This document shows positions 51,594 to 60,265 of a stretch of DNA of 64,000 bases, in pieces. Position 1 is the stretch's first letter. The number at the start of each line of letters is the position of its first letter. The notes under the pieces are model-generated. The model was given only the letters and a program-made list of their open reading frames with translations, was not told where the DNA came from and did not search any database. The stretch is from Glycomyces sambucus. GTDB lineage: Bacteria > Actinomycetota > Actinomycetes > Mycobacteriales > Micromonosporaceae. The stretch spans positions 1 through 64,000 of the forward strand of contig NZ_FNGF01000005.1 in assembly GCF_900102815.1 (NCBI RefSeq). Reading direction: 5' to 3'. Made by a program: the position numbers and the translations under genes.

Positions 51594-53294
51594 ATGGCAG
51601 ACGAATTCGAGAAGGAAGAGTACGGCGACGCCCAGGAGGGAATGGCCAACTCCGCGATCCAGGCCCGGATCAACCAGTTGATGAAGACCCCCACCTGCAG
51701 CCTCGGCGAATGCACCAACAAGACGGTGGACCCCGCTGAGGAAGCGTGGCTCAAACTGATGTCGGCGGTGCCCAAGGGCGCCGGGGCGACGGCGAACATC
51801 CGGCCCTCCCGCGATATCGAGGGCTACGCCCTGCCCGACGGCCAGTCGGTCCAGTCGCTCGTCGCCTCGCTCCGCCCCAGCAACCCCGACGACCACGCGA
51901 TCCTCGTGATCAGCCAGAAGTGGAAGGACCTCGCCGGCACGTTCGTCGCGGTCCCCGAAGACCTCCAGGCCGGCCTCACCGCGCTCTCCGGAGAATGGGA
52001 GGGCGCCGACTACGACGCCTTCGAGGAGCAGGTCCAGACCGTCATCAAGAACTGCAACAAGGTGCTGAAGGACATCGAGGGCGAAGGCGGTGGCGGCGGC
52101 GCCGTCAAGAACCTCGAGGACAAGGCCACCGACATCCTCAACCAGCAGGGCGGGGACGAGTGCCCTTACCCCTCGCCGAAATTCCACCTCGAGGATGCGG
52201 CCGCCTGCTCGCACAAGATCCACATCCGCCCCCCTTACTTCCCGTCGTGCGAGGTCTTCGCCGACGACGAGACCAAGGTGGCGATGGAGTGGGCCGGGTT
52301 CGACAGCAACATCGTCGACGAGGTGCAAGAAGAGCGCGAACGCATCTACAACATGTACAAGGACCACACGAACCAGTACCCCGACTACGAGGAGGACGGC
52401 CTGCGCGGCGAGGAGCTCGCCAAGACGCGCGCCGACGAGTACGCGAAGCGGGCCACCGACGACCTCGGCACCGACGGCCAGGACCAGCTCCAGGAGCAGG
52501 CGTCGATCGTCAACGAGGACATCACCGACCGCACCAGCAACACCAACATGGCGGTCTCCGAGATCAAGCCCGAAGCGGTGCAGTCGGAGCCGACGACGTT
52601 CAACAAGGGCGACGTCGAGCCGCCCGGTGGTCTCGACGGCGGCGGGGCTCCTCCTGGTGGCGGCGGCGCGCCTCCCGGCCTCGGCGACATGAAGCCCCCG
52701 GGCGGCATGAAGCCGGTGTCGCCCCCGTCGCCGAACCTGCCGGACACGGACACGGGCAACCCGGACCTCCCTGGGAACGGCGATCTGCCCGGTAACAGCG
52801 ACATCCCCGGCCCCGGCGACCTCGACGACAACCCGTGGGAGCCGACTTCTCCCGACCCTGACGACCTGCCTTCGGGTGGTCTCGCCGGTGGCGGTGGTGG
52901 CGGCCTCGGTGGTGGTATCGGCGGCGGTGGCCTCGGCCCCGGCGGCGGTGCCGGTCTCGGAGGCGGCGGCCTCGGCGGCGGTGCCGGTGGCGGCATTGGC
53001 GGCGGCGTCGGTGCAGGCGGCATGGGCGGCATGATGGGCGCCGGCGGCGCCGGTCGTGGAGCCGGTGGTGTCGGTGGCGGTCGTGGTGCCGGTGGTCGTG
53101 GACCCGGCGGCATGGGGCGCGGCGCTGGTGCCGGTGGCATGGGTCGTGGCGGTATGGCCGGCGGCATGATGGGCGCCGGTGGCGGCCGCGGCATGGGCGG
53201 CGTGGGCGAGGACGGTCAGGAGACCGGCACCTGGCTCACCGAGGACGACGACGTGTGGGGCATCGGGAACGAGAACGAGGACCCGTACGCGTAG
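51594..53294 (+). CDS. large DPYA-tailed WXG-containing protein, paralogue C
   Basis: 566 residues. PTCSLGECTNKTVDPAEEAW (Cx4C) then LKLMSAVP; a helical domain with SGEWEGADYDAFEEQVQTVIKNC (WxG); QQGGDECPYPSPKFHL; HIRPPYFPSCEVF; a second helical region; a Pro/Gly linker (PPGGLDGGGAPPGGGGAPPG) and a Gly-rich tail of about 160 residues made of GG(L/I/M)G repeats, ending NENEDPYA. The tail is the longest of the three paralogues. No signal peptide. Followed by a strong terminator. Confidence 0.72.
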   Translation: MADEFEKEEYGDAQEGMANSAIQARINQLMKTPTCSLGECTNKTVDPAEEAWLKLMSAVPKGAGATANIRPSRDIEGYALPDGQSVQSLVASLRPSNPDDHAILVISQKWKDLAGTFVAVPEDLQAGLTALSGEWEGADYDAFEEQVQTVIKNCNKVLKDIEGEGGGGGAVKNLEDKATDILNQQGGDECPYPSPKFHLEDAAACSHKIHIRPPYFPSCEVFADDETKVAMEWAGFDSNIVDEVQEERERIYNMYKDHTNQYPDYEEDGLRGEELAKTRADEYAKRATDDLGTDGQDQLQEQASIVNEDITDRTSNTNMAVSEIKPEAVQSEPTTFNKGDVEPPGGLDGGGAPPGGGGAPPGLGDMKPPGGMKPVSPPSPNLPDTDTGNPDLPGNGDLPGNSDIPGPGDLDDNPWEPTSPDPDDLPSGGLAGGGGGGLGGGIGGGGLGPGGGAGLGGGGLGGGAGGGIGGGVGAGGMGGMMGAGGAGRGAGGVGGGRGAGGRGPGGMGRGAGAGGMGRGGMAGGMMGAGGGRGMGGVGEDGQETGTWLTEDDDVWGIGNENEDPYA

Positions 53295-53303
53295 CAAGAC
53301 CTG

Positions 53304-53343
53304 AGACCGGGCCGGAGGCGAACGCCTCCGGCCCGGTCTTTTC
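53304..53343 (+). terminator. terminator after paralogue C
   Basis: A 16-bp perfect stem (53304-53319 with 53324-53339), 4-nt loop, then TTTT. Confidence 0.9.
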
Positions 53344-53388
53344 AGTTCTCGAACACCATGCCCTCCCAAGGTCCCTCAGCACGGCATC

Positions 53389-54741
53389 TCAGTTCTCGGA
53401 GAACGAACCCAGGTACCGGGTGAGCTGCTGGCCTTCGGCGTCGGAAGTGATCTCGATGAAGGCCACCGCTTCGATCGAGGCAGTCCCGTCGAGGCTGAGA
53501 TCGACGGTTCGGACCAAACCCGGCTCCAGTTCGACTTCGGTCCGTTCTCCCGCAAGCAACTCGGGTGGCGGCGGGATCTCGACCGCGATGCGGTGGCGGC
53601 CCGGCTGGAGCCGGTACTCGTTGACGCCCCAGAGTGAAGGCACGGGTTCGCCGTCGATGCGCACGACCGGTGCCGCGACCCAGGGCCGGACCTCGGGCGG
53701 GTACGTCTCGCCGAACCGGCTGCGGCGCTTGCCTGCCGCCTTCGCCTCGTCGGTCTCGTCGACCGGGCGCCGCGGGTCGTAGCGGTTCGGGCCGACCACT
53801 CGCACCGGCACCTCTTCCCCCATGCGCCAGCGCCGCCGGAGCGGCGGGCGCGACCCGCGACCGGGGTCGAAGGCGTGCGGAGTCTGGACGTAGGCGAGGG
53901 TGAGCCGCAGGGCGGCCATGCCCTCGCCGGTCCGCGGGGCCGTGGTGTCGCGCGGGTCGACCGGTCGCCATGAGCCGCCGGGGAACGCGGTCGGGCGGTG
54001 GGTCGCGGTCCGCACGCCGCCCGCCAGGCGCCGCTCGGCGGCTCGCAGCACGAGGCGTTCGATACCCTTGGCCAGCAGAGATCCTGCGATCGCGCCCGCG
54101 AGTGCGGCACCCCCGGCCAGCAGCAGCCCCGGTGTCTTCCCGAGTGCCGCGTCCGCGAGTGGCAGTGCGAGCGCGAGGAACCCCACCAGCGCGCCGATGA
54201 GGCTGGCGTACATGGTGAACCGGCGTCCGAGCCGTGCCGGTGCGGCCGCGGTCGGGATCAGGAACAGGCTGCGGAGCAGAGCCGGGGCGCCGCCCGCGGG
54301 GTGGAGGCGCTGGCGGGTGAAGCCGGTGAGGCGCACCGTGCCGCCGGGCGGGAGGTCGACGGGCCAGTATCCGGCCGAGGCGCCGGACTGGAGTTCGACC
54401 AGGTGCGGGCCGGGTGCGAGGAGGAGGTCGGCGCGGCCGAAGCCCGTGGCGGCGGGTTCGCCGTCGATGAGCAGGACCGGGGTGAACGGGCGCGTGTCCT
54501 CTGCGCCGACCACGGGGCCGAGCAGGTCGGATTCGAAGACGAGCACGCCGTTCCCGGTGCCGCCCTTGGCGGGGGCGAGAAGTGCGGGGCCGTCGCGGAG
54601 CCGGAGCCTGGTGCGGCGCAGGTTCCTTCCGGCCGCGTAGTACTCGTGCGGCTGGAGCGCGTGGTCGCCGAGCGGGTGGCGCGCGATCTCGTACGGCGCC
54701 GCGTAGACGGTGCCGAGGGCGCGGAGCCAGGCCCAGTTCAT
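53389..54741 (-). CDS. membrane protein with tandem PEGA-like beta domains
   Basis: 450 residues from ATG 54741, overlapping the previous stop by 4 bp. Two similar beta-sandwich units flank a membrane hairpin: PVLLIDGEPAATGFGRADLLLAPGPHLVELQS... (N-terminal) and APVVRIDGEPVPSLWGVNEYRLQPGRHRIAVEI... (C-terminal), both with the V-x-IDGEP...L-PG-H-V pattern of PEGA-like domains. The membrane segments are MYASLIGALVGFLALALPLADAAL and LLLAGGAALAGAIAGSLLA. No enzyme motif. Last gene of a three-gene operon with WXG-type proteins. Confidence 0.6.
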   Translation of the reverse strand: MNWAWLRALGTVYAAPYEIARHPLGDHALQPHEYYAAGRNLRRTRLRLRDGPALLAPAKGGTGNGVLVFESDLLGPVVGAEDTRPFTPVLLIDGEPAATGFGRADLLLAPGPHLVELQSGASAGYWPVDLPPGGTVRLTGFTRQRLHPAGGAPALLRSLFLIPTAAAPARLGRRFTMYASLIGALVGFLALALPLADAALGKTPGLLLAGGAALAGAIAGSLLAKGIERLVLRAAERRLAGGVRTATHRPTAFPGGSWRPVDPRDTTAPRTGEGMAALRLTLAYVQTPHAFDPGRGSRPPLRRRWRMGEEVPVRVVGPNRYDPRRPVDETDEAKAAGKRRSRFGETYPPEVRPWVAAPVVRIDGEPVPSLWGVNEYRLQPGRHRIAVEIPPPPELLAGERTEVELEPGLVRTVDLSLDGTASIEAVAFIEITSDAEGQQLTRYLGSFSEN

Positions 54742-55892
54742 TGGACCGCCTGCTGGGCCGTCCTGGTGGTGGTGACGATGGCGTTCCGGTGGTCCTTGAG
54801 GAAGTCGAGGACGGGCCGGATCCTCTGGAGGACCTCGGCGATGGTGCCGACGACCTTGCCTGCGGCCGTGGAGATCCGCAGGACCTGCGCGATGGACCGC
54901 AACGCGCTCATCACCATCGAGGCGATCTTGGCGACGCCGGTGGCGATGGCCGTGGCGAGCCCGGCGCCGAAGGTGGCGACTGACGCGGCGACCTGGGGGA
55001 GGAGCGCCGAGAGCATCCAGGAGACGCCCTTGGCCATGAGGTCGACGATGTCCTGGCGGAGCATCTTCGCGAGGTCGCCCATCTGCGTGAGGAGCGCGTT
55101 CATGCCGACCGCGACGAAGCCCATGGTCGACACGGCGCGGCCCATCTCGCCGACGCTGCCGCGGGCGGCGTCGCCGTCGGCGCCGGTCCAGTCGGCGAGC
55201 GCGGCGCCGCCGGTCTCGGTGATGTAGTCGCCGACCTGCTGGCAGCCGTCGGCGACCTTGACCCACATCTCGGCGGACTTGCGCATGCGCGACTCGTTGC
55301 CGGAGACGAGCCCGACGAGGTCTTCGAGGGGCTGGAAGAGCTGGATGAGGAAGTCGAGGAGGGTGCCGGCGAGCCATTGGACGGGGTCGAACTTCGGGTC
55401 GGTGACGCCTTCGACGAACGCCGCGTACTGCTGGGCCATGTCCATGACGGAGGTGAGGTCCCCGGCGAGGCCGGTGACGGCACTGGCGATGCCGTCCCAG
55501 TCGTTGAGGCCCTCGATCTTGGAGAAGTTCGTGTACGTGTTCAGCCCGGCGGTGATGGGCGCGGTGGCGCTGTGGAGCATGTTCATGCCGGTGTTGCCGT
55601 GCTGGGACCGGGCGTTGTAGAGGAGGCCGCCGTCGGTGTCGCGGCCGCTGACGCGCGTGTCGGTGCCGACGGCGTCGCCGGCCCGGTTGACGCGGGTGTC
55701 GTTGCCGCTGCCGGCGAGTACCGAGTTCGCCCACTGGTGGAGCCCGGAGTGGGGGTCGCCGGAGTCGGCGGTGCGGGATCCCTTGCCCGCCACGGCGTCG
55801 TAGGTCTCCTGGGCGCCGGGGGTCCAGTCGTTCGTTGCGGTCTGCTCGGGGAGCGGGCCGTCGTCCCAGGTGGGTTCGCGGACGTCGGTCAT
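54738..55892 (-). CDS. PPE/Esp-like WXG-domain protein
   Basis: 384 residues from ATG 55892, overlapping the upstream stop (ATGA). A disordered N-terminus (TDVREPTWDDGPLPEQTATNDW), then helices ending in VADGCQQVGDYITETGGAALADWTGADGDAARGSVGE, whose WTGADGDAA is a WxG turn of the WXG100/PPE fold, followed by long hydrophobic helices (LMAKGVSWMLSALLPQVAASVATFGAGLATAIATGVAKIA). Likely secreted by a T7SS, membrane-inserting. Partner is the small gene upstream. Confidence 0.68.
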   Translation of the reverse strand: MTDVREPTWDDGPLPEQTATNDWTPGAQETYDAVAGKGSRTADSGDPHSGLHQWANSVLAGSGNDTRVNRAGDAVGTDTRVSGRDTDGGLLYNARSQHGNTGMNMLHSATAPITAGLNTYTNFSKIEGLNDWDGIASAVTGLAGDLTSVMDMAQQYAAFVEGVTDPKFDPVQWLAGTLLDFLIQLFQPLEDLVGLVSGNESRMRKSAEMWVKVADGCQQVGDYITETGGAALADWTGADGDAARGSVGEMGRAVSTMGFVAVGMNALLTQMGDLAKMLRQDIVDLMAKGVSWMLSALLPQVAASVATFGAGLATAIATGVAKIASMVMSALRSIAQVLRISTAAGKVVGTIAEVLQRIRPVLDFLKDHRNAIVTTTRTAQQAVQ

Positions 55893-56215
55893 CGGTCCCG
55901 CCCGAGGTCGGCGGCGATCTTCTCGAGGTCGGCGGCGATGCCGGCGTCGTTGTCGTCGTGCGCCTGCGCGCATTCCTCGAGGCGGGCGGCCAGGCCCTCG
56001 ACGGCGGTGCGGGCGTCTTCGAGGGAGGGGTGGAAGATCCCTTCGGCGACCCCGAAGTAGAGGCCGGCGAAGGGGATGCCGCCGAGGCCCCACGTCCACC
56101 AGTCGGGGTCGGACTCGCGGGCGTAGTCGGCGACGGCCTGCACCTCCCCGGCGGTGTCCTTGATCTGGGAGGCGGCGTCGCGCAGCGCCTGGGGGTCGAC
56201 GTCGATCCATGGCAT
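55889..56215 (-). CDS. ESX/ESAT-6-like small protein
   Basis: 108 residues: WIDVDPQALRDAASQIKDTAGEVQAVADYARES, WTWGLGGIPFAGLYFG, then AVEGLAARLEECAQAHDDNDAGIAADLEKIAADL. Two amphipathic helices around a Gly/Trp turn match WXG100-type partners. First gene of the minus-strand trio and divergent from the PPE-like gene at 56439. Confidence 0.68.
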   Translation of the reverse strand: MPWIDVDPQALRDAASQIKDTAGEVQAVADYARESDPDWWTWGLGGIPFAGLYFGVAEGIFHPSLEDARTAVEGLAARLEECAQAHDDNDAGIAADLEKIAADLGRDR

Positions 56216-56438
56216 GGGGCATCACTCCGGGGGGTACCAGTGCCGGTCGCTCATTGCCGGGCGGCGGCCCGTCTGGGCTCGGTCCGAACCGTCCGATTCC
56301 ACATCATAGTGACACGGCGCCACGCGATGGCGCCTGCGCGTGGGCGCCGGTCTGGCGACGGTGCGCTAGCGTGGAACGACGGCGCCGCGGCCGGCCCCCG
56401 CCCGCGCCCCCTCACGCCCCCTGTCCAGAGGAGTTCGC

Positions 56439-57731
56439 ATGTCGGATCAGTACGGCTCTGACATCACCCAGTACGGGACCCCCGAAGCGCCGGGGGACTT
56501 CCGGCGCGCCGTCAACTCGACCCCGGTGGTCGGTTCGGCGACGAGTCTCGCCGAGAACATCTACGGCACCGTCGCGGGCGACGACCGGCTCTCGTCGGCC
56601 GCGGGCATCCCCGGCGACATCGCCGGGATCGCGATGCAGGGCCTGCTGGCCGTCCGCGACCCGATCTACGCGCTGGTCAACGCGGGCCTGGGGTTCCTCA
56701 TCGAGCTCATCGACCCGCTCCAGGAGCTCATGGACTCCGTCGCGGGCGACAAGGACGAGATGGCCCGCCAGGGCGAGGTCTGGGGCCAGGTCGGCGAGGC
56801 GCTCGGCGCGCTGAGCGGCGAGACGGGCGACGCGGTGCGCGGCAACCTCACCGGCTGGTCCGGGCAGGCGGCCGACGCCGGGTACAACCAGCTCAACGCG
56901 ATCGAGGCCGCGATCATGGCCGCCTCGCAGGAGGCGCTGAGCGTCCAGACGCTGCTCGGGTGGGCGCAGGCGCTCGCCGAGGCGATCGAGGGGTGCATCC
57001 GCTCGATCGTGGCCGAGCTGCTGTCGTGGCTGGTGACGCGCGGTCTGATCGCGTTGGCGAACAGCGCGTGGTCGTTCGGGGCGTCGGTGGCGACGTTCAT
57101 CCTCGGCGCGGCCGCGAAGGGCTTCGCGATGTTCACGCGCGCGATGCAGTGGGTGCAGAAGAGCGTCAAGGTGTTCTCGAAGCTCGCCACGGTCATGCTG
57201 AAGTTCCTGGGCAAGAACCCGTTCCGCGGCATCAACCCCGCGAACGGCTTCGAGCTGGCGGGCAAGGGCCTGTGGCTCGGGGTCCTCAAGAACGTCGGCG
57301 TCAAGGCCGGCACGGGCCTGCTCCAGGGCCGGGGCACCGCGCAGAACACGGCGAAGGGTGCGGGGAAGAACGCGATCGCCGGGGCGATGGCCGACACCAG
57401 CGGTGCGACCGGCGCGCCGGTGACGGTGGACCTCGCGTCGCTGGAGACCACCGCGGGCAGCTTCGACGGCCTCGCGACGAACGCGGGTTCGATCCAGAAC
57501 GTCGCGCAGGAGGCCTCGGTCGCGCAGATGACCTGGGGCCTGACGGGCGCGTTCGGGTTCGAGGAGGCGTACCGGGACAACACCGAGGGCCTGGCCGAGG
57601 CGATCACCGCGATCGAGGGGGCGCTCGGCGGCTCCGCGATCCAGTTGCGCGGCACCGCGGCCGACTACCAGGCCGCCGACGACGAGGCCGCGGCCGAGCT
57701 CAACCGGATCCTCCAGGAATTCGGGAGCTGA
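56439..57731 (+). CDS. PPE/Esp-like protein with two WXG-type regions
   Basis: 430 residues. N-terminal segment (MSDQYGSDITQYGTPEAPGDF), a helical domain with RGNLTGWSGQAADAGYNQL (WxG), hydrophobic helices (LLSWLVTRGLIALANSAWSFGASVATFILGAAAKGFAMF) and a C-terminal hairpin (VDLASLETTAGSFDGLATNAGSIQNVAQEAS...TGAFGFEEAYRDNTEGLAEAI), itself WXG100-like. So it resembles a fused heterodimer of T7SS substrate and partner. No secretion signal peptide. Confidence 0.68.
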   Translation: MSDQYGSDITQYGTPEAPGDFRRAVNSTPVVGSATSLAENIYGTVAGDDRLSSAAGIPGDIAGIAMQGLLAVRDPIYALVNAGLGFLIELIDPLQELMDSVAGDKDEMARQGEVWGQVGEALGALSGETGDAVRGNLTGWSGQAADAGYNQLNAIEAAIMAASQEALSVQTLLGWAQALAEAIEGCIRSIVAELLSWLVTRGLIALANSAWSFGASVATFILGAAAKGFAMFTRAMQWVQKSVKVFSKLATVMLKFLGKNPFRGINPANGFELAGKGLWLGVLKNVGVKAGTGLLQGRGTAQNTAKGAGKNAIAGAMADTSGATGAPVTVDLASLETTAGSFDGLATNAGSIQNVAQEASVAQMTWGLTGAFGFEEAYRDNTEGLAEAITAIEGALGGSAIQLRGTAADYQAADDEAAAELNRILQEFGS

Positions 57732-57734
57732 CCG

Positions 57735-58382
57735 GTGGCGGACCCGGCGGTCGACCTCACCCGCGACGCGGCGCGCGTCCTCGGGGCGGGCTGGCTCGAA
57801 CCCGACGAGCGCCTGATCGAGGCCGCCGCGGTGTGGAGGCTCCCGGCCTTGGACGGCATCCCGAAGCCGCCGTGGCCCGCCGACCAGCTCGGGGCCCGGA
57901 TCCTCAAGACCACCGGGCTGGTGCTGCTGTGGATCGTCGGGTCGGTCGTCGTGCTCATCGTGCTGATCGTTCTCGCCGACGGCCTGGGCGGCGGCGGTGG
58001 CGAGAGCGGGAGCCCGAAGACGAAGGGCCCCGCGGTCGTCCTGCACGGCAAGGGAAGGGACTCCCTCGCCGGGAGGCTCGTGACGCCGGGGCTGCGGCGG
58101 CGCGGCTGGTGGGTGTTCACCAACCGGCGCGTCGCGTTCGTGGCCCCGCGCGGGCGCGTGAGCGGGAGGTTCTGGAGCGGTTCGGGACCGGAGCAGGAGT
58201 TCCCCGGGCCCGTCCCGGTCGACACGGTCGCCGAGGTCCGCGACAGCGCGTACACCTACGAGGGCGACGTGGACCGGGTGCGGCGCACCAGGATCCTGCG
58301 CCGGTCCAAGCCCGCCGGGCTCTACAAGCGGGTGCGGTTCGCCGACGGCTCCGGGATCGACTTCCGCCGCCGCCACCAGTGA
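57735..58382 (+). CDS. membrane-anchored protein following the PPE-like gene
   Basis: 215 residues from GTG 57735, 3 bp after the previous stop. A soluble N-terminus (DLTRDAARVLGAGWLEPDERLIEAAAVW), a membrane segment LVLLWIVGSVVVLIVLIVLADGLG, then a basic C-terminal domain (GWWVFTNRRVAFVAPRGRVSG, YKRVRFADGSGIDF) that looks like a bacterial PH-type domain. Possibly co-expressed accessory factor; function unknown. Confidence 0.55.
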   Translation: MADPAVDLTRDAARVLGAGWLEPDERLIEAAAVWRLPALDGIPKPPWPADQLGARILKTTGLVLLWIVGSVVVLIVLIVLADGLGGGGGESGSPKTKGPAVVLHGKGRDSLAGRLVTPGLRRRGWWVFTNRRVAFVAPRGRVSGRFWSGSGPEQEFPGPVPVDTVAEVRDSAYTYEGDVDRVRRTRILRRSKPAGLYKRVRFADGSGIDFRRRHQ

Positions 58383-58556
58383 GGGGCCCGCGTTGCGCCG
58401 CTTCGCATCCCCGCCCGCCACGGCCGTGGCGAACCGCCGCAGAAGCCGCTCGCGGCGCATCCGTTCCCACCCGCAACCCGAGCGAGCGGCATGCCGTTAG
58501 CATCGTGTGATGTGGCGGCCGACCCACCGGCCGCACCTGCCCGGGAGGAGAGCGCC

Positions 58557-58892
58557 ATGCCGGATGATCCGGCCGAGGAGATGCGCCGCAGAGCCGAGGA
58601 CATCGAGCGCCTCGCCGTCGAACTCGAAGGCGAGGCCGTCAGCGAGGACGGCGCGGTCCGCGTGGTGACCGGCGCCGCCGGCAACGTCAAGGAGCTGGAC
58701 CTGCGCATGAGCGCGTACCAGATGTCCGGCGTCGAGCTCGGCGAGCTCATCGTCGCGACCATCCGCGAAGCCGACCGCCGCACGCAGGCCGACCTCGCCG
58801 AGCGCGTCGGCGCCATCATGGGCGTGCCCCTGACCCCCGACGACCTCGGCGGCCCGGGCCTCGCCCACATCGACACCGAGGAGCCCCGATGA
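58557..58892 (+). CDS. YbaB/EbfC-family protein 1 of a tandem pair
   Basis: 111 residues from ATG 58557 after GGGAGGAG. Core VSEDGAVRVVTGAAGNVKELDLRMSAYQMSGVELGELIVATIREADRRTQ is a YbaB-type fold; the N-terminal helix EEMRRRAEDIERLAVELEGEA is coiled-coil-like. ATGA overlap with the next YbaB-like gene, an arrangement repeated next to ESX proteins. DNA binding cannot be assumed. Confidence 0.78.
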   Translation: MPDDPAEEMRRRAEDIERLAVELEGEAVSEDGAVRVVTGAAGNVKELDLRMSAYQMSGVELGELIVATIREADRRTQADLAERVGAIMGVPLTPDDLGGPGLAHIDTEEPR

Positions 58893-59278
58893 GCGACCGC
58901 GACCCCGAGGCGATGATGCGCCGCCTGGAGCAGATGCAGGCCGAGGCCGAGTCGATGCTCGCGAAGTTCAACGAGCTCAGCGAGCGGCTCGGCGCCGAGG
59001 CCGTCGAGGTCCGCTCCGAGGACGGCCGCATCCGCGTCAAGCTCGACGCCGAGGGCAAGGTCGCCGAGATCGGCATCGACGAGTACGCGATGCGCATGCG
59101 CCAGTCCCTGGCCCCCACCATCATCGCCCTCATCGAGGAGGCGACCGCCACCCACGCGCTCAAGATGGCGCAGATGGCCCAGTCCCTCGTCGGCGACCGC
59201 ATCGACGTCATGGGCATGGTGAACCGGGACGTCCCCGAGCACCTGCGCGACCGCGCCCGCGACAACCTCGACCGCTAG
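58889..59278 (+). CDS. YbaB/EbfC-family protein 2 of a tandem pair
   Basis: 129 residues: MMRRLEQMQAEAESMLAKFNELSERLG, VRSEDGRIRVKLDAEGKVAEIGIDEYAMRMRQSLAPTIIALIEEATATHALKMAQMAQSLVGDRIDVMGM. Typical YbaB core with a long C-terminal helix. Could form a heterodimer with the preceding protein. Confidence 0.78.
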   Translation: MSDRDPEAMMRRLEQMQAEAESMLAKFNELSERLGAEAVEVRSEDGRIRVKLDAEGKVAEIGIDEYAMRMRQSLAPTIIALIEEATATHALKMAQMAQSLVGDRIDVMGMVNRDVPEHLRDRARDNLDR

Positions 59279-59281
59279 CGC

Positions 59282-59316
59282 CCCTGCGGCACCGGGCCCC
59301 GGGCCCCGCCGCAGGG
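59282..59316 (+). terminator. hairpin after the YbaB pair
   Basis: CCCTGCGGC (59282-59290) pairs with GCCGCAGGG (59308-59316) around a GC-rich 17-nt loop, 3 bases after the stop. Confidence 0.7.
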
Positions 59317-59340
59317 CCGCCGGCCGTTGCCCCTCCCCGG

Positions 59341-59346
59341 TATCTT
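59341..59346 (+). promoter_or_regulatory. -10 element, leaderless promoter of the 59353 gene
   Basis: TATCTT lies 6 nt before the ATG, as in other leaderless genes of the window. Confidence 0.5.
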
Positions 59347-59352
59347 GCTCGC

Positions 59353-60234
59353 ATGGGAATGAAAGACCGCCTGGAGCAGATGAAGCAGCGCGCGCAGGAC
59401 GCCGGGAAGATGGTCGTCGACGTCGGCGTCGAGAGCGCCCGCGAGAAGCGCGACGCCGCGACCGGTTTCGCCAAGGGCAGGGTGGACGCCGCCACCGGCT
59501 TCGCCGTGCAGAAGCGCGACGCCGCCAAGGACCTCGCCGTGAACACCAAGTCCGCGTTCAAGGAAGGCGACTTCGAAGAACTCCTCGCCCGCCTCCCGCT
59601 CCCCGCCCGGCCCGTCCAGGAGGACTGGCAGTGGAGCCTCGCTAAGCTCATCACCTCCGGCGCCAAGCCCCCCACGGGCACAGGGATGCTCCTGGGCCTG
59701 CTCGACAACTTCGGGACCATCGACATCGGCCCCAAGGAGGTCGGCTTCGACGGCGGCACCGCCAAGTGGCACAAGGTGAAGGCCATCCGGACCCGGTCCC
59801 TCGACGGGATCCTCCAGAAGCTCTCGACCGACACGTTCACCGAGACCATCGAGAACCTGCTGCCGCCCGTCCCGGGCCGCGGCTGGGTCTCCGAGAAGGC
59901 CACCTCCGCGATCTTCACCCTCTGGGCCATGGTCGCCGACCTCGCCATCCGCGACCCCGAGGCCGGGCGCCGCCAGGTCGTCTGCGAGATCGAGTACAAG
60001 GGCTGGATCTTCACGAAGGAGGCTGCGACCGGGTACTTCACCGGCCCCGTCATGGCGCTCCTGCCGAACCTCGACACGATCTTCCGCGAGGAGGCCGCCT
60101 CCCGCGGCGTCGTCGTGGAGCAGGCCGAGGACACCGCGATCGAGAACGCCGAGACGCGCGTCGCCTGGCTGCGCGAGAAGCACGCCGCCATCGCCGCCAA
60201 GCGCGCCGAGGCGCAGAAGTCGATCGAGTACTAG
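59353..60234 (+). CDS. conserved hypothetical protein with helical repeat N-terminus
   Basis: 293 residues. The first 80 form charged helices with a repeated K-R-D-A-A-T-G-F-A pattern (EKRDAATGFAKGRVDAATGFAVQKRDAAKDLA). A globular alpha/beta region follows (WSLAKLITSGAKPPTGTGMLLGLLDNFGTIDIGPKEVGFDGGTAKWHKVKAIRTRS) and a C-terminal coiled coil (AAIAAKRAEAQKSIEY). No membrane segment, no family recognised. Confidence 0.6.
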   Translation: MGMKDRLEQMKQRAQDAGKMVVDVGVESAREKRDAATGFAKGRVDAATGFAVQKRDAAKDLAVNTKSAFKEGDFEELLARLPLPARPVQEDWQWSLAKLITSGAKPPTGTGMLLGLLDNFGTIDIGPKEVGFDGGTAKWHKVKAIRTRSLDGILQKLSTDTFTETIENLLPPVPGRGWVSEKATSAIFTLWAMVADLAIRDPEAGRRQVVCEIEYKGWIFTKEAATGYFTGPVMALLPNLDTIFREEAASRGVVVEQAEDTAIENAETRVAWLREKHAAIAAKRAEAQKSIEY

Positions 60235-60237
60235 GGC

Positions 60238-60262
60238 GTCGCGCGGGGGAGCCCCGCGCGAC
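60238..60262. terminator. bidirectional terminator hairpin
   Basis: GTCGCGCGGGG (60238-60248) pairs with CCCCGCGCGAC (60252-60262), loop GAG, exactly between two convergent stops. Confidence 0.85.
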
Positions 60263-60265
60263 CTC

